Notes: generated by a model not told the origin, from the sequence alone. DNA of 64,000 nucleotides from Limnohabitans sp. JirII-31 (GCF_002778315.1 NZ_NESA01000003.1:124001-188000), one strand, 5' to 3'; positions 46,552 through 55,882 are shown, counted from the stretch's first letter. Program-made: numbers and translations.

Positions 46552-48255
46552 TTACTTGCCAGCGCGTTCTTTGACATAGCGCCCTGGTGCATTTTCAATG
46601 GCTTTGTAGCGACCTTTGCCGTAGGTTTTTGGCGCGGCAATTTGCTTGCCCGCATGCGCCTTGAGCCAATCGGCCCAATCGGGCCACCAACTGCCTGCAT
46701 GCTCTTTGGCTTTGCCAATCCATTGGTTGACGTCTTTGGGGAATGTGGTTTCGCTGCCCGTCCAATAGCAACGCTTCTTAGCGGCTGGTGGATTGATAAC
46801 GCCTGCGATATGCCCTGAAGCACCCATGACAAAACGCTTTTTGCCCGGCAAGACCTGGGTCGAAGCATAAGCACCACCGATAGGCACGATGTGGTCTTCA
46901 CGAGAACCGTAAATGTAGACGGGGATATCCACTTTGCTCAGGTCGAGTTTTTGCCCGCAAACCTTGATCTTTCCGGGCTTCACCAGATTGTTTTCAAGGT
47001 AGGTGTTGCGCAAGTACCAGGCGTACATGGGCCCCGGCAAATTCGTGGAGTCACTGTTCCAGTAGAGCAAATCAAACGGAGGAGGGGTTTCGCCTTTGAG
47101 GTAGTTGCCCACCACGTAGTTCCACACCAAATCGTTGGGGCGCAAAAAACTGAAGGTCGACGCCATGTCTTTGCCCTTCATCAACCCGCCGTTGGCAAAC
47201 TGTCCTTCGCGGTATTTGACAAAGTTCTCGTCAATGAACACATCCAACACCCCCGTATCTTGAAAGTCAATCAAGGTGGTGAGAAAGGTGGCGCTGACCA
47301 CAGGCTTTTCACCACGTGCGGCCAACACAGCCAAGGCGTTGGACAAGATGGTTCCACCCACACAAAAGCCCAGCGCGTTGATTTGCTTGGTACCGCCAAT
47401 TTCTTGCACCACCGAGATAGCTTTGATGGCGACATCTTCTACATAGTCATCCCATGTGGTGTTTTTCAGTGACTCATCGGGGTTGCGCCAGCTCACCACA
47501 AACGTGCGATGCCCTTGACTCACGGCATAACGGATGAGAGAGTTTTCTGGCTGCAAGTCCAAGATATAAAACTTGTTGATGCACGGCGGGATCAACAAAA
47601 ACGGACGCTCGTACACCTTGGCAGTCAAAGGCTTGTATTCGAGCAACTGGAAAAATTCGTTTTCAAACACCACGCGACCTTCGCTGGTCGCGACGTTCTT
47701 GCCCACTTCAAACAAACTCTCATCGGTCATGGACACATGGCCTTGTTGTATGTCGTGGAGCAAATTTTGAATGCCCTTTGAAATACTCTCCCCATGGGTG
47801 TCGATGGCTTTTTGCTGCGCATCGGCATTGAAAGCTAAGAAATTGCTGGGCGCCGTGGCAGCCGCCCATTGTTCAATCGCAAACTGAATGCGCGCTTTGG
47901 TTTTCGGATCGGTATCAGCCGCATCCGTCAAACCCATCAAGGTGCGAGTGTTGAGCAAATACACCGCAGCCGCAAAAGCGGACATCGGGTTGTGGCGCCA
48001 GGCCTCACCTGCGAATCGACGGTCCTTGACTTCTGGAATCGCTTGAAGACTTTGATTCCACAAAGCCGTCGCTTCCGTCAAGTACTGCTTTTGCAATTCT
48101 TCAAGTCTTTCCGGTGAAAAACTCAGCTTGGGAGCCCCGCTGGATGCACCCCCCAAAGTTTGAAAGGAGGCCAAGGCCTTGCTCCAGTTGTCCGCAAAAC
48201 TCTTTTGAAACTCTTGTGCAGCGCCCGTCAAAAACTGGGCAGAATCCTGGCTCAT
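46552..48255 (-). CDS. phaC: class I polyhydroxyalkanoate synthase PhaC
   Basis: The 567-residue product starts MSQDSAQFLTGAAQEFQKSF at 48255 behind GGAGAC. The modified lipase box GFCVGG (in NALGFCVGGTILSNAL) carries the catalytic Cys. The Asp and His partners lie in YGSREDHIVPIGG and GASGHIAGVINPP. It polymerises (R)-3-hydroxybutyryl-CoA on the granule surface. It heads the phaCAB operon, the order known from Ralstonia/Cupriavidus. Confidence 0.96.
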   Translation of the reverse strand: MSQDSAQFLTGAAQEFQKSFADNWSKALASFQTLGGASSGAPKLSFSPERLEELQKQYLTEATALWNQSLQAIPEVKDRRFAGEAWRHNPMSAFAAAVYLLNTRTLMGLTDAADTDPKTKARIQFAIEQWAAATAPSNFLAFNADAQQKAIDTHGESISKGIQNLLHDIQQGHVSMTDESLFEVGKNVATSEGRVVFENEFFQLLEYKPLTAKVYERPFLLIPPCINKFYILDLQPENSLIRYAVSQGHRTFVVSWRNPDESLKNTTWDDYVEDVAIKAISVVQEIGGTKQINALGFCVGGTILSNALAVLAARGEKPVVSATFLTTLIDFQDTGVLDVFIDENFVKYREGQFANGGLMKGKDMASTFSFLRPNDLVWNYVVGNYLKGETPPPFDLLYWNSDSTNLPGPMYAWYLRNTYLENNLVKPGKIKVCGQKLDLSKVDIPVYIYGSREDHIVPIGGAYASTQVLPGKKRFVMGASGHIAGVINPPAAKKRCYWTGSETTFPKDVNQWIGKAKEHAGSWWPDWADWLKAHAGKQIAAPKTYGKGRYKAIENAPGRYVKERAGK

Positions 48256-48361
48256 GTTGTCTCCGATGGCTTGAAATTTGTGCTTCTTCGCTGTCGCGAG
48301 TATGACAGCGATTAGCCTTCGATTTTCTGACAAACATCAAAAAAAATAAGGTTCTTGATAT

Positions 48362-48649
48362 ATGTATTTGGTCTTGATCGCTTGGTTCTATGTGGCATTG
48401 ATGATGGCCGTGGCAGAAGCCACCAGCCAAGTGGGTAGCCTCTTGGGGGCGGTCATCACTTTTCTGCTCTACGGCGCATTGCCGATGGCTGTGCTGGGCT
48501 ACATCATGGGCACACCCGCCCGCAAACGTCGACGCCAAGCCCAAGAAGCGGCAGAACAAGAACAAGCTGCCACCTCGTCAGCCCGTGCGCCAGATGCAGG
48601 CAGCGAAGCGGCCAGTCACGCCATCACGCCGGTAAGAAAAGAACCTTGA
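48362..48649 (+). CDS. small membrane protein, hypothetical
   Basis: The 95-residue product has two hydrophobic helices (about 3-20 and 27-49), then a basic stretch (ARKRRRQ) and an Ala/Glu-rich polar tail. I do not recognise a named family, though small proteins like this recur in Burkholderiales. Its 3' end overlaps the convergent pgeF gene by 72 bases, so the tail is under double constraint. The start ATG at 48362 is in a diverging region with phaC. Confidence 0.6.
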   Translation: MYLVLIAWFYVALMMAVAEATSQVGSLLGAVITFLLYGALPMAVLGYIMGTPARKRRRQAQEAAEQEQAATSSARAPDAGSEAASHAITPVRKEP

Positions 48650-49348
48650 GCGCTCATGCACCGTACACCACGCCAAACTGCCATCGTTACCAGCAATGGC
48701 CTGGACGCCCAAACCCGTTAAGCGTTGACGGGCCAAACCACTCAAATGAGCCAGCCACTTGCCCGCATGGTGTGGATGAGGCGCAAAGTACGCCATCGAT
48801 TGCGCGTCATGCGCCATAAATGCTGCTCGAACTTCCTGCCCCACTTCAAACGCAGAAGGACCAATGCAAGGCCCAAGCCAAACTTGCAACTGAGACGGCT
48901 GGACGGCCGCCTGATCACACAGGGCTTGGACCGTGTTCTCAATCACACCGGACATCAAGCCACGCCACCCAGCGTGTGCAGCAGCGACCGCACGACCATG
49001 TGTATCGGTCAACAAAACGGGCAAGCAATCAGCCACCATGATGGTGCACGCCAGATTCGGTTGCGTGGTCACACAAGCATCGGCAACCGTGCCGTCGGAG
49101 GTATCGGCATTCAATGTGACCACATCCACGCCGTGTACTTGTTTCAAAAAAATAGGCCGTGCTGAACCCAGTTGTGCAGTCAGTCGCTGTCGATTGGCCA
49201 TGACAGCCATTGGATCGTCGCCGACATGGTCTCCTAAATTCAAGCTGTCGAACGGGGGCAATGAGACTCCCCCCTGGCGTGTCGAGCACCAAGCGTGTAC
49301 GCCCAAGGGAAATGAGCAGTTCAAAAAATCTGACGATGCCATGGGCAT
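48578..49348 (-). CDS. pgeF: peptidoglycan editing factor PgeF (laccase-domain, YfiH family)
   Basis: The 256-residue product has the metal site residues and motifs of the family: LNLGDHVGDD near 35, LKQVHGVDVV near 67, VADCLPVLLTD near 103, AAAHAGWRGLMSGVI near 120 and LGPCIGPSAFEVGQEV near 157. PgeF removes misplaced L-Ser from muropeptide precursors; older records call it a polyphenol oxidase. The C-terminus SYRRDGVTGRFAACIW is standard, so the overlap with the convergent small gene is real. Confidence 0.92.
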   Translation of the reverse strand: MPMASSDFLNCSFPLGVHAWCSTRQGGVSLPPFDSLNLGDHVGDDPMAVMANRQRLTAQLGSARPIFLKQVHGVDVVTLNADTSDGTVADACVTTQPNLACTIMVADCLPVLLTDTHGRAVAAAHAGWRGLMSGVIENTVQALCDQAAVQPSQLQVWLGPCIGPSAFEVGQEVRAAFMAHDAQSMAYFAPHPHHAGKWLAHLSGLARQRLTGLGVQAIAGNDGSLAWCTVHERSRFFSYRRDGVTGRFAACIWRTG

Positions 49349-49402
49349 GAGGATACCCGGCGTTAGACTTGGCGCTTCTGTTTCAATTTGTTCTCACACA
49401 CC

Positions 49403-49705
49403 ATGATTCTTGAACTGGCCGACATTCGTATTCACGCAGGACAACAAGCTGCTTTTGACGAAGCCATCCAACGCGGCATCAACACCGTGATCGCCAAAGC
49501 CAAGGGTTTTGAAGGTTTCAAAGTCAACCGTGGTGTGGAGTCTCCGGAGCGATATGTGCTGCAAATCTTTTGGACCACACTGGAAGATCACACCATCGGA
49601 TTTCGCGAGTCAGCGGCATTCGCAGAGTGGCGCGCTATTGTCGGACCGTTCTTTGCGCAAGCACCTATCGTTGAGCACTTTGAGTTGGTCGCTAAATCAT
49701 CCTAA
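49403..49705 (+). CDS. antibiotic biosynthesis monooxygenase (ABM) domain protein
   Basis: The 100-residue ferredoxin-like alpha-beta protein (MILELADIRIHAGQQAAFDEA) has the ABM/Dabb fold pattern with ESPERYVLQIFWTTLEDH in the middle. Members include quinol monooxygenases and heme-degrading enzymes, but many are uncharacterised. I start at the ATG at 49403. It lies 14 bases before an FAH-family gene and may belong to the same aromatic-breakdown unit. Confidence 0.75.
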   Translation: MILELADIRIHAGQQAAFDEAIQRGINTVIAKAKGFEGFKVNRGVESPERYVLQIFWTTLEDHTIGFRESAAFAEWRAIVGPFFAQAPIVEHFELVAKSS

Positions 49706-49719
49706 GCCAAGAGACATAC

Positions 49720-50415
49720 ATGAGCTATTTATTCACACCACCCGCCGTTGTGTCCGTGCCCGTCGTGGGGCAAACGCAAGCGTTTCCTGTGCACCGCATT
49801 TACTGTGTGGGCCGCAACTATGAAGAGCACGCCAAAGAAATGGGCTTCACAGGCCGTGAACCCCCATTCTTCTTTCTGAAGCCTGCCGACGCGTTGGTGT
49901 TCGTCAAAGACGGTGAAACAGGCACCATCCCCTATCCCAGTCAAACCAAGAACTTGCACCATGAAATTGAGCTGGTGGTGGCGATTGGCACCGGTGGCAA
50001 AAACATTGCAGCAGCCGATGCCATGCAGCACATCTACGGCTACGCCGTGGGCTTGGACATGACGCGTCGCGATTTGCAAAACGACATGAAGAAGCAAGGT
50101 CGGCCTTGGTGCATTGGCAAAGCGTTTGACCACAGTGCGCCCATCGGCCCCATCACGCCAGTGGCTCAAGCTGGTGATGTGGAAAACGCAGAAATTTACG
50201 TGCAAGTCAATGGCCAAGACCGCCAACGCAGCAACGTGAACAAGCTGATTTGGAACATTGCCGAGACCATTGAACATTTGTCTGCTGCGTGGGAACTACA
50301 ACCTGGTGACTTGATCTATACCGGTACGCCTGAAGGTGTGGCCGCTGTCGTGTCAGGCGACACGATGGTGGGTGAAGTGGCAGGCTTGGGTCAACTCAAA
50401 GTACACGTGGCCTGA
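49720..50415 (+). CDS. fumarylacetoacetate hydrolase family protein (fumarylpyruvate hydrolase-like)
   Basis: The 231-residue short FAH protein has VHRIYCVGRNYEEHAKEMG near 24, the metal site LHHEIELVVAIG near 85 and YTGTPEGVAAV near 205. Short FAH enzymes of this kind include fumarylpyruvate hydrolase of the gentisate route and oxaloacetate decarboxylase/acylpyruvases. The exact reaction cannot be told. A NUDIX gene begins eight bases after it. Confidence 0.88.
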   Translation: MSYLFTPPAVVSVPVVGQTQAFPVHRIYCVGRNYEEHAKEMGFTGREPPFFFLKPADALVFVKDGETGTIPYPSQTKNLHHEIELVVAIGTGGKNIAAADAMQHIYGYAVGLDMTRRDLQNDMKKQGRPWCIGKAFDHSAPIGPITPVAQAGDVENAEIYVQVNGQDRQRSNVNKLIWNIAETIEHLSAAWELQPGDLIYTGTPEGVAAVVSGDTMVGEVAGLGQLKVHVA

Positions 50416-50423
50416 GCGCACGC

Positions 50424-50972
50424 ATGTTGCACCGCACACCTATTGCACACTGCAAAGCTTGCGGCACAGCGGTTCAATACCGCTTGCCTGATGACGGCGA
50501 TACCCGCGAACGTGCCGTGTGCACGGCCTGTCACACCATCCATTACGAAAACCCTCTCAATGTGGTGGGCACCGTGCCTGTATGGGGCGACAAAGTGCTG
50601 CTGTGCAAACGCAACATCGAGCCTCGTTTGGGCAAGTGGACTTTGCCTGCGGGTTTTATGGAGCTGGGGGAGACCGTGGCCCAAGGCGCTGCACGCGAAA
50701 CCGAAGAAGAAGCAGGCGCTCAATTTGAAATCCAAGAATTGTTCAGCTTGATGAACGTGGTCCGTGTAGGACAAGTGCATTTTTTCTACCGCGCCAAATT
50801 ACTCAGCGACCAATTTGACCCGGGGCATGAAACCATGGAAGCGCGCCTCTTTGCTGAAGACGAAATTCCCTGGGATGACATTGCTTTTCGAACCGTCAAA
50901 GAAACGCTTGAGCATTACTTTGCAGATGCGAAGACACAGCAATTTCGCCTCCATCAGGTCGATATCGTCTAG
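50424..50972 (+). CDS. NUDIX hydrolase with N-terminal zinc ribbon
   Basis: The 182-residue product begins with a four-Cys ribbon (CKACG, then CTACH about 20 residues later) and then a NUDIX domain whose box GFMELGETVAQGAARETEEEAG (about 73-94) is complete. This build resembles NudC-like and ADP-ribose/NADH pyrophosphatases of Proteobacteria. It cleaves a nucleoside diphosphate linked to another moiety. It lies downstream of the FAH gene on the same strand. Confidence 0.85.
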   Translation: MLHRTPIAHCKACGTAVQYRLPDDGDTRERAVCTACHTIHYENPLNVVGTVPVWGDKVLLCKRNIEPRLGKWTLPAGFMELGETVAQGAARETEEEAGAQFEIQELFSLMNVVRVGQVHFFYRAKLLSDQFDPGHETMEARLFAEDEIPWDDIAFRTVKETLEHYFADAKTQQFRLHQVDIV

Positions 50973-51008
50973 AACGCACTCAGCACGCAGGGGAATTCCC
51001 TTAATTAA

Positions 51009-51024
51009 CCGACCGATTGGTCGG
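51009..51024. promoter_or_regulatory. CCGACCGATTGGTCGG palindrome, probable TetR-type operator
   Basis: Perfect 6-base arms around GATT, inside TTAA/ATTAA flanks, 38 bases before the dctP start. The layout is typical of TetR-family sites. No TetR gene is in the window, so the regulator would act from elsewhere. Confidence 0.5.
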
Positions 51025-51062
51025 ATTAATATGTGGCAGAACTTTTTCACGGAGACGATCAG

Positions 51063-52094
51063 ATGAAACAACATTTCAAGCGTGCAGTGATTGCCGCAGC
51101 CATTTTGAGTGCCTCGGTGGCCACTCAAGCACAGACCATCACCTTGAAGGTGCACCACTTTTTGAATGCACAAACCATTCAACACACCGCCATGTTACGC
51201 GGCTGGTGCGACAACATTGCCAAGGACTCCAACAACCGCTTGCAGTGCCAAATTTATCCATCCATGCAACTCGGCGGCACACCGCCACAGCTGTATGACC
51301 AAGCCCGTGACGGCGTGGCCGATGTGGTCTGGACATTGCCTGGGTACACAGCTGGGCGATTCCCCAAAATGGAAGTCTTTGAATTGCCATTCATGATGAC
51401 CAATGCCGAGGCAACCAGCCGTGCGGCTTGGGACTATTACGAGAAGAACGCGCAAGACGAATTCAAAGACGTCAAAGTGCTGGCCATGCATGTGCACGGG
51501 CCAGGCAACATCTTCACCTCGAAGAAACAAATCAAAACCATGGCGGACATCAAAGGCCTCAAGCTACGTGCCCCCACCCGCTTGACCACCAAATTGTTGG
51601 CGAGCATGGGCGCAACCCCAGTGGGCATGCCAGTGCCTGCCGTGCCCGATGCTTTGTCCAAAGGCGTGATTGATGGCGCAGTGATTCCTTACGAAGTCGG
51701 TCCATCGATCAAGATTGATGAATTGGCTCGTTTCACGGCAGAGCCAGATCGTAGTGCCCCCGCGCTCTACACCACGGTATTCGTAGTGCCCATGAACCGC
51801 GCCAAGTACGACTCACTGCCGCCCGATCTGCAAAAAGTGATCGACAAAAACTCGGGCCGTGAACTGTCTGCGTTCTTGGGCAAGACACAAGCTGGCAACG
51901 ATGCACCAGGCAAGGAAAAGATGATCGCGGCGGGCCACACCATCACCGTGATTTCCAAAGCTGAACTTGAAAACTGGAAAAAAGCCTCCGACAGCGTGGA
52001 CGATGAGTGGATCTCGGACATGAACAAGCGAGGCTTGGATGGCAAAGCTTTGCTGCAAGACGCACAAGCTTTGATTAAGAAATACACCAAGTAA
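51063..52094 (+). CDS. TRAP transporter substrate-binding protein DctP
   Basis: The 343-residue product starts at the ATG at 51063 with a Sec signal ending TQAQT. It has the DctP features: VHHFLNAQT, a MMTNAEATSRA stretch and the conserved ligand-anchoring Arg in KGLKLRAPTRLTTK near 175. It binds a carboxylate in the periplasm and hands it to the DctQM pair encoded next. The ligand is not known. Confidence 0.9.
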   Translation: MKQHFKRAVIAAAILSASVATQAQTITLKVHHFLNAQTIQHTAMLRGWCDNIAKDSNNRLQCQIYPSMQLGGTPPQLYDQARDGVADVVWTLPGYTAGRFPKMEVFELPFMMTNAEATSRAAWDYYEKNAQDEFKDVKVLAMHVHGPGNIFTSKKQIKTMADIKGLKLRAPTRLTTKLLASMGATPVGMPVPAVPDALSKGVIDGAVIPYEVGPSIKIDELARFTAEPDRSAPALYTTVFVVPMNRAKYDSLPPDLQKVIDKNSGRELSAFLGKTQAGNDAPGKEKMIAAGHTITVISKAELENWKKASDSVDDEWISDMNKRGLDGKALLQDAQALIKKYTK

Positions 52095-52189
52095 CAGCAC
52101 ATCTTGCACCTGACAGACACAAAGGGAGGTTCAACCTCCCTTTGTTGTATACAGTGCCACACGAATTAGAAAATACTCTGGAGCATCAA

Positions 52190-52672
52190 GTGCGAATACT
52201 TCAACCACTGTCTAACCTTTGCGCCATCCTTGCAGGGATGTTGCTGACCATCATTACGTTGATCACCTGCGGCAATTTGATCTTGCGCAACACCACCGGT
52301 GACTCCATGGCCGGCGCTTTTGAAATGACGGCGATGGCCACGGGCGCAGCCATCGCCTTGTTCATGCCTTTGGCACAAGTCAGGCAAGGCCACATCATCG
52401 TGGACTTTTTCACCTCCAATGTGAGCGATGCCACCAATGCCAAGCTAGACCGCTTGGGCGCTTTGGTTTTGTCTTTGGTCTTCATGCTGCTGGCATGGCG
52501 CACCACGCTGGGTGGCATGAGCGCCTACAAAGCCAACTCGCAAACCATGCTGCTGGGATTTCCTGAGTGGATTGTGTATGCCTGCATGGTGCCGCCCTTT
52601 GCGCTCAGTGCGCTGGTCGGGCTGCATCAATCTATCTTTGGCTTTGACAACGCAACGGGGCAATCGGCATGA
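52190..52672 (+). CDS. TRAP transporter small membrane subunit DctQ
   Basis: The 160-residue protein has four hydrophobic helices, as in DctQ. I chose the GTG at 52190 because GGAG lies seven bases before it; an in-frame TTG at 52142 would give a longer but non-hydrophobic leader. It overlaps dctM (ATGA). It couples with DctM in sodium-driven uptake. Confidence 0.88.
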   Translation: MRILQPLSNLCAILAGMLLTIITLITCGNLILRNTTGDSMAGAFEMTAMATGAAIALFMPLAQVRQGHIIVDFFTSNVSDATNAKLDRLGALVLSLVFMLLAWRTTLGGMSAYKANSQTMLLGFPEWIVYACMVPPFALSALVGLHQSIFGFDNATGQSA

Positions 52673-53988
52673 CACCACTTGAACTCACCGCAACAATTTT
52701 TGGCAGCATGCTGTTCTTCATGGCGGTTCGCTTCCCCATCGCTATCAGCATGTTTCTCGCCGGTGCGATTGGCTACATCTCTCAGGCAGGCTGGCTGCCT
52801 TTTTCAAACTTCGTCAACGCACAAACCTTTGCTCGATTCGCGGGTTATGACTTGTCGGTGATTCCCTTGTTCATCTTGATGGGCAACTTCGCCACTAAAG
52901 GCGGCATCAGCAAATCGTTGTTTGCGTTTGCCGCCAGCGTGATGGGAGGCTTCAAAGGCGGCTTAGCGATGGCGTCTTTGCTCGCTTGCGCTGCTTTTGG
53001 CGCCATCAGTGGCTCATCTGTCGCAACAGCGGCAACGATCACGGGTGTGGCATTGCCCGAGATGCGCCGTCACGGCTATTCAGGACGTCTTGCGACTGGA
53101 ACACTGGCAGCAGGCGGCACACTGGGCATTCAATTGCCACCGTCGGTGGTGTTGGTGATCTATGCCATCTTGACCGAACAAAACATCTCTAAGTTGTTTG
53201 CCGCTGCGGTCGTGCCGGGCATCATCGCCATGTTGGGCTACATGGTTGCCGTCGCTGTATATGTGCGCATGGTGCCCGGGCAAGCGCCTGAAGTGGATGT
53301 GGATCGTGAGCCTTTGACACTTGCAAAAGTCGTAGGTGTTTTGCCGATCATGATCATCTTTACCTTGGTGTTTGGTGGAATTTATGGGGGTTTGTTCACG
53401 CCGACCGAAGGTGCGGCTGTCGGTGCGGCCTCCACCCTGATCACCGCAATGGCCAAGAGAGAAATGACCCTTGAAAAGTTCAAAGAATGTTTCTTGGGAA
53501 CGGCCACCAGCGCTGCCATGATTTTTCTGATCTTCGTAGGTGCCGATTTGATGAACGCCGCACTGGCCATGACACAAGTGCCCAACCAACTGGCCGCAGT
53601 GGTGGGCAGCTGGGGCTTGCCACCGCTGGCTGTGATTGGCGCCATCTTGCTGTTCTACGTGCTGTTGGGTGCTGTGATGGACGAAATGTCCATGCTGCTG
53701 CTAACCGTGCCGATTTTCTTCCCCATGGTCATGGGACTGGATTTCGGCATGCCCAAAGACATGGTGGCGATTTGGTTCGGCATCATGGTCTTGATGACCG
53801 TCGGTTTTGGACTGATTGCGCCGCCCGTGGGACTCAACGTCTACGTGGTCAACAGCATGGCCAAAGAAGTCCCCATGGCCGAGAGTTACAAAGGGGTAAT
53901 GCCCTTCTTGGTCAGCGACGTGTTGCGCACCTTGCTGTTCTTGTTCTTCCCCATCGTGCCCCTGTGGTTGGTTGGATTTATCGGTTAA
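52669..53988 (+). CDS. TRAP transporter large membrane subunit DctM
   Basis: The 439-residue polytopic protein has about 12 helices, with GNFATKGGISKSLFAFA and the GSSVATAATITGVALPEMRR motif near 104-125 common to DctM. It forms the sodium-coupled channel for the DctP ligand. A strong bidirectional terminator follows 16 bases after its stop. Confidence 0.93.
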   Translation: MTPLELTATIFGSMLFFMAVRFPIAISMFLAGAIGYISQAGWLPFSNFVNAQTFARFAGYDLSVIPLFILMGNFATKGGISKSLFAFAASVMGGFKGGLAMASLLACAAFGAISGSSVATAATITGVALPEMRRHGYSGRLATGTLAAGGTLGIQLPPSVVLVIYAILTEQNISKLFAAAVVPGIIAMLGYMVAVAVYVRMVPGQAPEVDVDREPLTLAKVVGVLPIMIIFTLVFGGIYGGLFTPTEGAAVGAASTLITAMAKREMTLEKFKECFLGTATSAAMIFLIFVGADLMNAALAMTQVPNQLAAVVGSWGLPPLAVIGAILLFYVLLGAVMDEMSMLLLTVPIFFPMVMGLDFGMPKDMVAIWFGIMVLMTVGFGLIAPPVGLNVYVVNSMAKEVPMAESYKGVMPFLVSDVLRTLLFLFFPIVPLWLVGFIG

Positions 53989-54003
53989 AACTCAGAGATA
54001 TCA

Positions 54004-54040
54004 AAAAAGGGTTGGCAAAATAAATTTGCCAACCCTTTTT
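54004..54040. terminator. bidirectional rho-independent terminator
   Basis: AAAAAGGGTTGGCAAA and its exact complement form a 16-base stem around a 5-base loop, with A and T runs at the ends. It terminates dctPQM and, on the other strand, the ModA-like gene. Confidence 0.9.
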
Positions 54041-54069
54041 ATTGGGTCACCCATACCTTGCCCAAACAC

Positions 54070-54837
54070 TCAAGGCGCAGGCATCATGCCCTTGGAACGA
54101 ATCACCTCTGCCGTTTCCTTCTGTGTGAGCATGGCCATGAATGCTTTGGCTGCGGGTGACTGCTGACTGCGAGCACTCAATGCCACCGCGTAATAGGTGT
54201 AGTTTTGAATTGCCTCTGGCAAAGGCCCCACCAAGTCAGCACCTTGGACCGGCAAAATTTCACTGATCTGATGGATCGCCAAGTCCGCTTGACCCGAGAC
54301 CAAGCGTTCCGCCACCAAACCGCCGGGCACAAGAACAGCCTTGGGGCGCACCACATCACTCAAGCCCATGCGTTGAAACAACTGGTCCAAATAGATACCA
54401 CTGGACCCACCTGACTTCGGATCGATAAAGGCCACGTGCTTGGCGTGGATCAAGGCTTGTTTGAATTCATCGACCGTGGCAATAGCAGGCTTTGAAGTAC
54501 CCGCTTTTACGGCGACACCAATGGCAACCTTCGCCAATGGCGTGATGCTGCCTGCATCGACCACGCCACGAGTTGCGAGGGCCTGAAGACCTGCGGGTGT
54601 CAACACCAACACATCGAAAGTCTCACCCTCCGTAATCCGCTTGGACAAGGCCCCCGCAGTGTCGTTTTGGATGTCGAGCTGATGCCCTGTCTTGGCTTCA
54701 TAGCCTGGCGCCAAGGCCACAACAACCTGCTTGAAGGCCCCCGTGGTGAGCACTTTGATGGTGTCGGCTTGTGTGGTACCGCAAGCCGCTATCAGGCAGG
54801 CGCATAAAAAACGAGATAAAAGGAAACGATGATTCAT
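54070..54837 (-). CDS. ModA-like extracellular solute-binding protein
   Basis: The 255-residue product starts at the ATG at 54837 with a Sec signal ending TQAD. The fold pattern is that of molybdate-type binding proteins (VLTTGAFKQVVVALAPGYEAKTGH, DVLVLTPAGLQAL, IDPKSGGSSGIYLDQL). No modB/modC genes are linked, so its ligand may be another anion or carboxylate. It lies 22 bases after an esterase gene on the same strand, so they are probably co-transcribed. Confidence 0.82.
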   Translation of the reverse strand: MNHRFLLSRFLCACLIAACGTTQADTIKVLTTGAFKQVVVALAPGYEAKTGHQLDIQNDTAGALSKRITEGETFDVLVLTPAGLQALATRGVVDAGSITPLAKVAIGVAVKAGTSKPAIATVDEFKQALIHAKHVAFIDPKSGGSSGIYLDQLFQRMGLSDVVRPKAVLVPGGLVAERLVSGQADLAIHQISEILPVQGADLVGPLPEAIQNYTYYAVALSARSQQSPAAKAFMAMLTQKETAEVIRSKGMMPAP

Positions 54838-54859
54838 TGTTCGGTGCTCCTTCGTCTGA

Positions 54860-55882
54860 TCAACCCACATAGACCGGCTTGGGTTGTTCAAAGAACCCTT
54901 CCAGCACACGCATGACGATAGCCAGATTTTTCTCATGCAAACTTGAATGCGCAATGCCGGGCATCACAACGAATCGCTTATCGGGGTTGGGTAACTTAGC
55001 AAAGTAATTCAACAAATCTTGAATATTGGCAATGCCATCAAACTGGCCACGCATGATCATGACTGGCGCCAGCAGTTTTTCGGGTTGGCACACGGGCAAG
55101 TTGATCGACATGTCCACATAAGATCCCGTAGGCACCTCTGAATCCAATTTCAAAATGGCATCGGCAAATGCATTCACCACATCCATGTCCGCAGTCCCCG
55201 GATGGTCACGTGTGAAGATGCTCTGAATCATGGCACGGTCAATCGCACGTTTGTTACCAGCCGTCCAATCGGCGATGCGTTTACGTCGATTTTGCAAAGT
55301 GGGACTACCCTCACCTGTCCAGACAAAGGCATCTAGCGCGATGCGACTGACCCGATCTGGGAAACGCTCTGCAAACAAAGCAGCTTTGAGCGCACCAGAG
55401 GACAGCCCATACAGCATCAGTTGTTTTTGCCCCGTTGTTTTCAGAATGTACTCACTCACGGCAGCCAAATCATCAGCGCCATTGGAGATGTTGAAGTTGA
55501 TCGCACGAGACTTGCTGGAGCGGCCATACCCCTCATTGTCTAAACACCAGGTGTCAAACCCGAGTTTGGCAAAGTGGTCCATCGTGGAGTACTGCGGCTT
55601 GCCCGGCACCTGCAAGTCAAAGACAGGGGTACCTGCCATCGAAGAACCGTGCACAAAAAGAATCACGCCCTTGTTGGCAGACTTAGCTGTTGTCAGCGGC
55701 GGCTTACGCCACATAAACAGCTTGATGGACTCACCATCTGCTTGTCGAGTCGCCCAATGTTCCTGACCAACCAGCGCGGCTGCGTTTGAATTGGTGCGTA
55801 GCTGAGCAGACACGGCGGTGTCGGTCATGAGCAGACCACTTGTCAAAGTGGCTGAAGCAGAGAGTAAATGGCGACGTTTCAT
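54860..55882 (-). CDS. exported alpha/beta hydrolase (esterase-like)
   Basis: The 340-residue product has an N-terminal signal (MKRRHLLSASATLTSGLL, possibly Tat because of the RR pair), the oxyanion region LFVHGSSMAG near 77, a nucleophile Ser in YGLSSGAL near 160 and a late His in PGIAHSS near 320. This is a complete alpha/beta hydrolase triad set. It acts in the periplasm on an ester or amide that is not known. The ModA-like gene follows and may bind the released acid. Confidence 0.85.
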   Translation of the reverse strand: MKRRHLLSASATLTSGLLMTDTAVSAQLRTNSNAAALVGQEHWATRQADGESIKLFMWRKPPLTTAKSANKGVILFVHGSSMAGTPVFDLQVPGKPQYSTMDHFAKLGFDTWCLDNEGYGRSSKSRAINFNISNGADDLAAVSEYILKTTGQKQLMLYGLSSGALKAALFAERFPDRVSRIALDAFVWTGEGSPTLQNRRKRIADWTAGNKRAIDRAMIQSIFTRDHPGTADMDVVNAFADAILKLDSEVPTGSYVDMSINLPVCQPEKLLAPVMIMRGQFDGIANIQDLLNYFAKLPNPDKRFVVMPGIAHSSLHEKNLAIVMRVLEGFFEQPKPVYVG

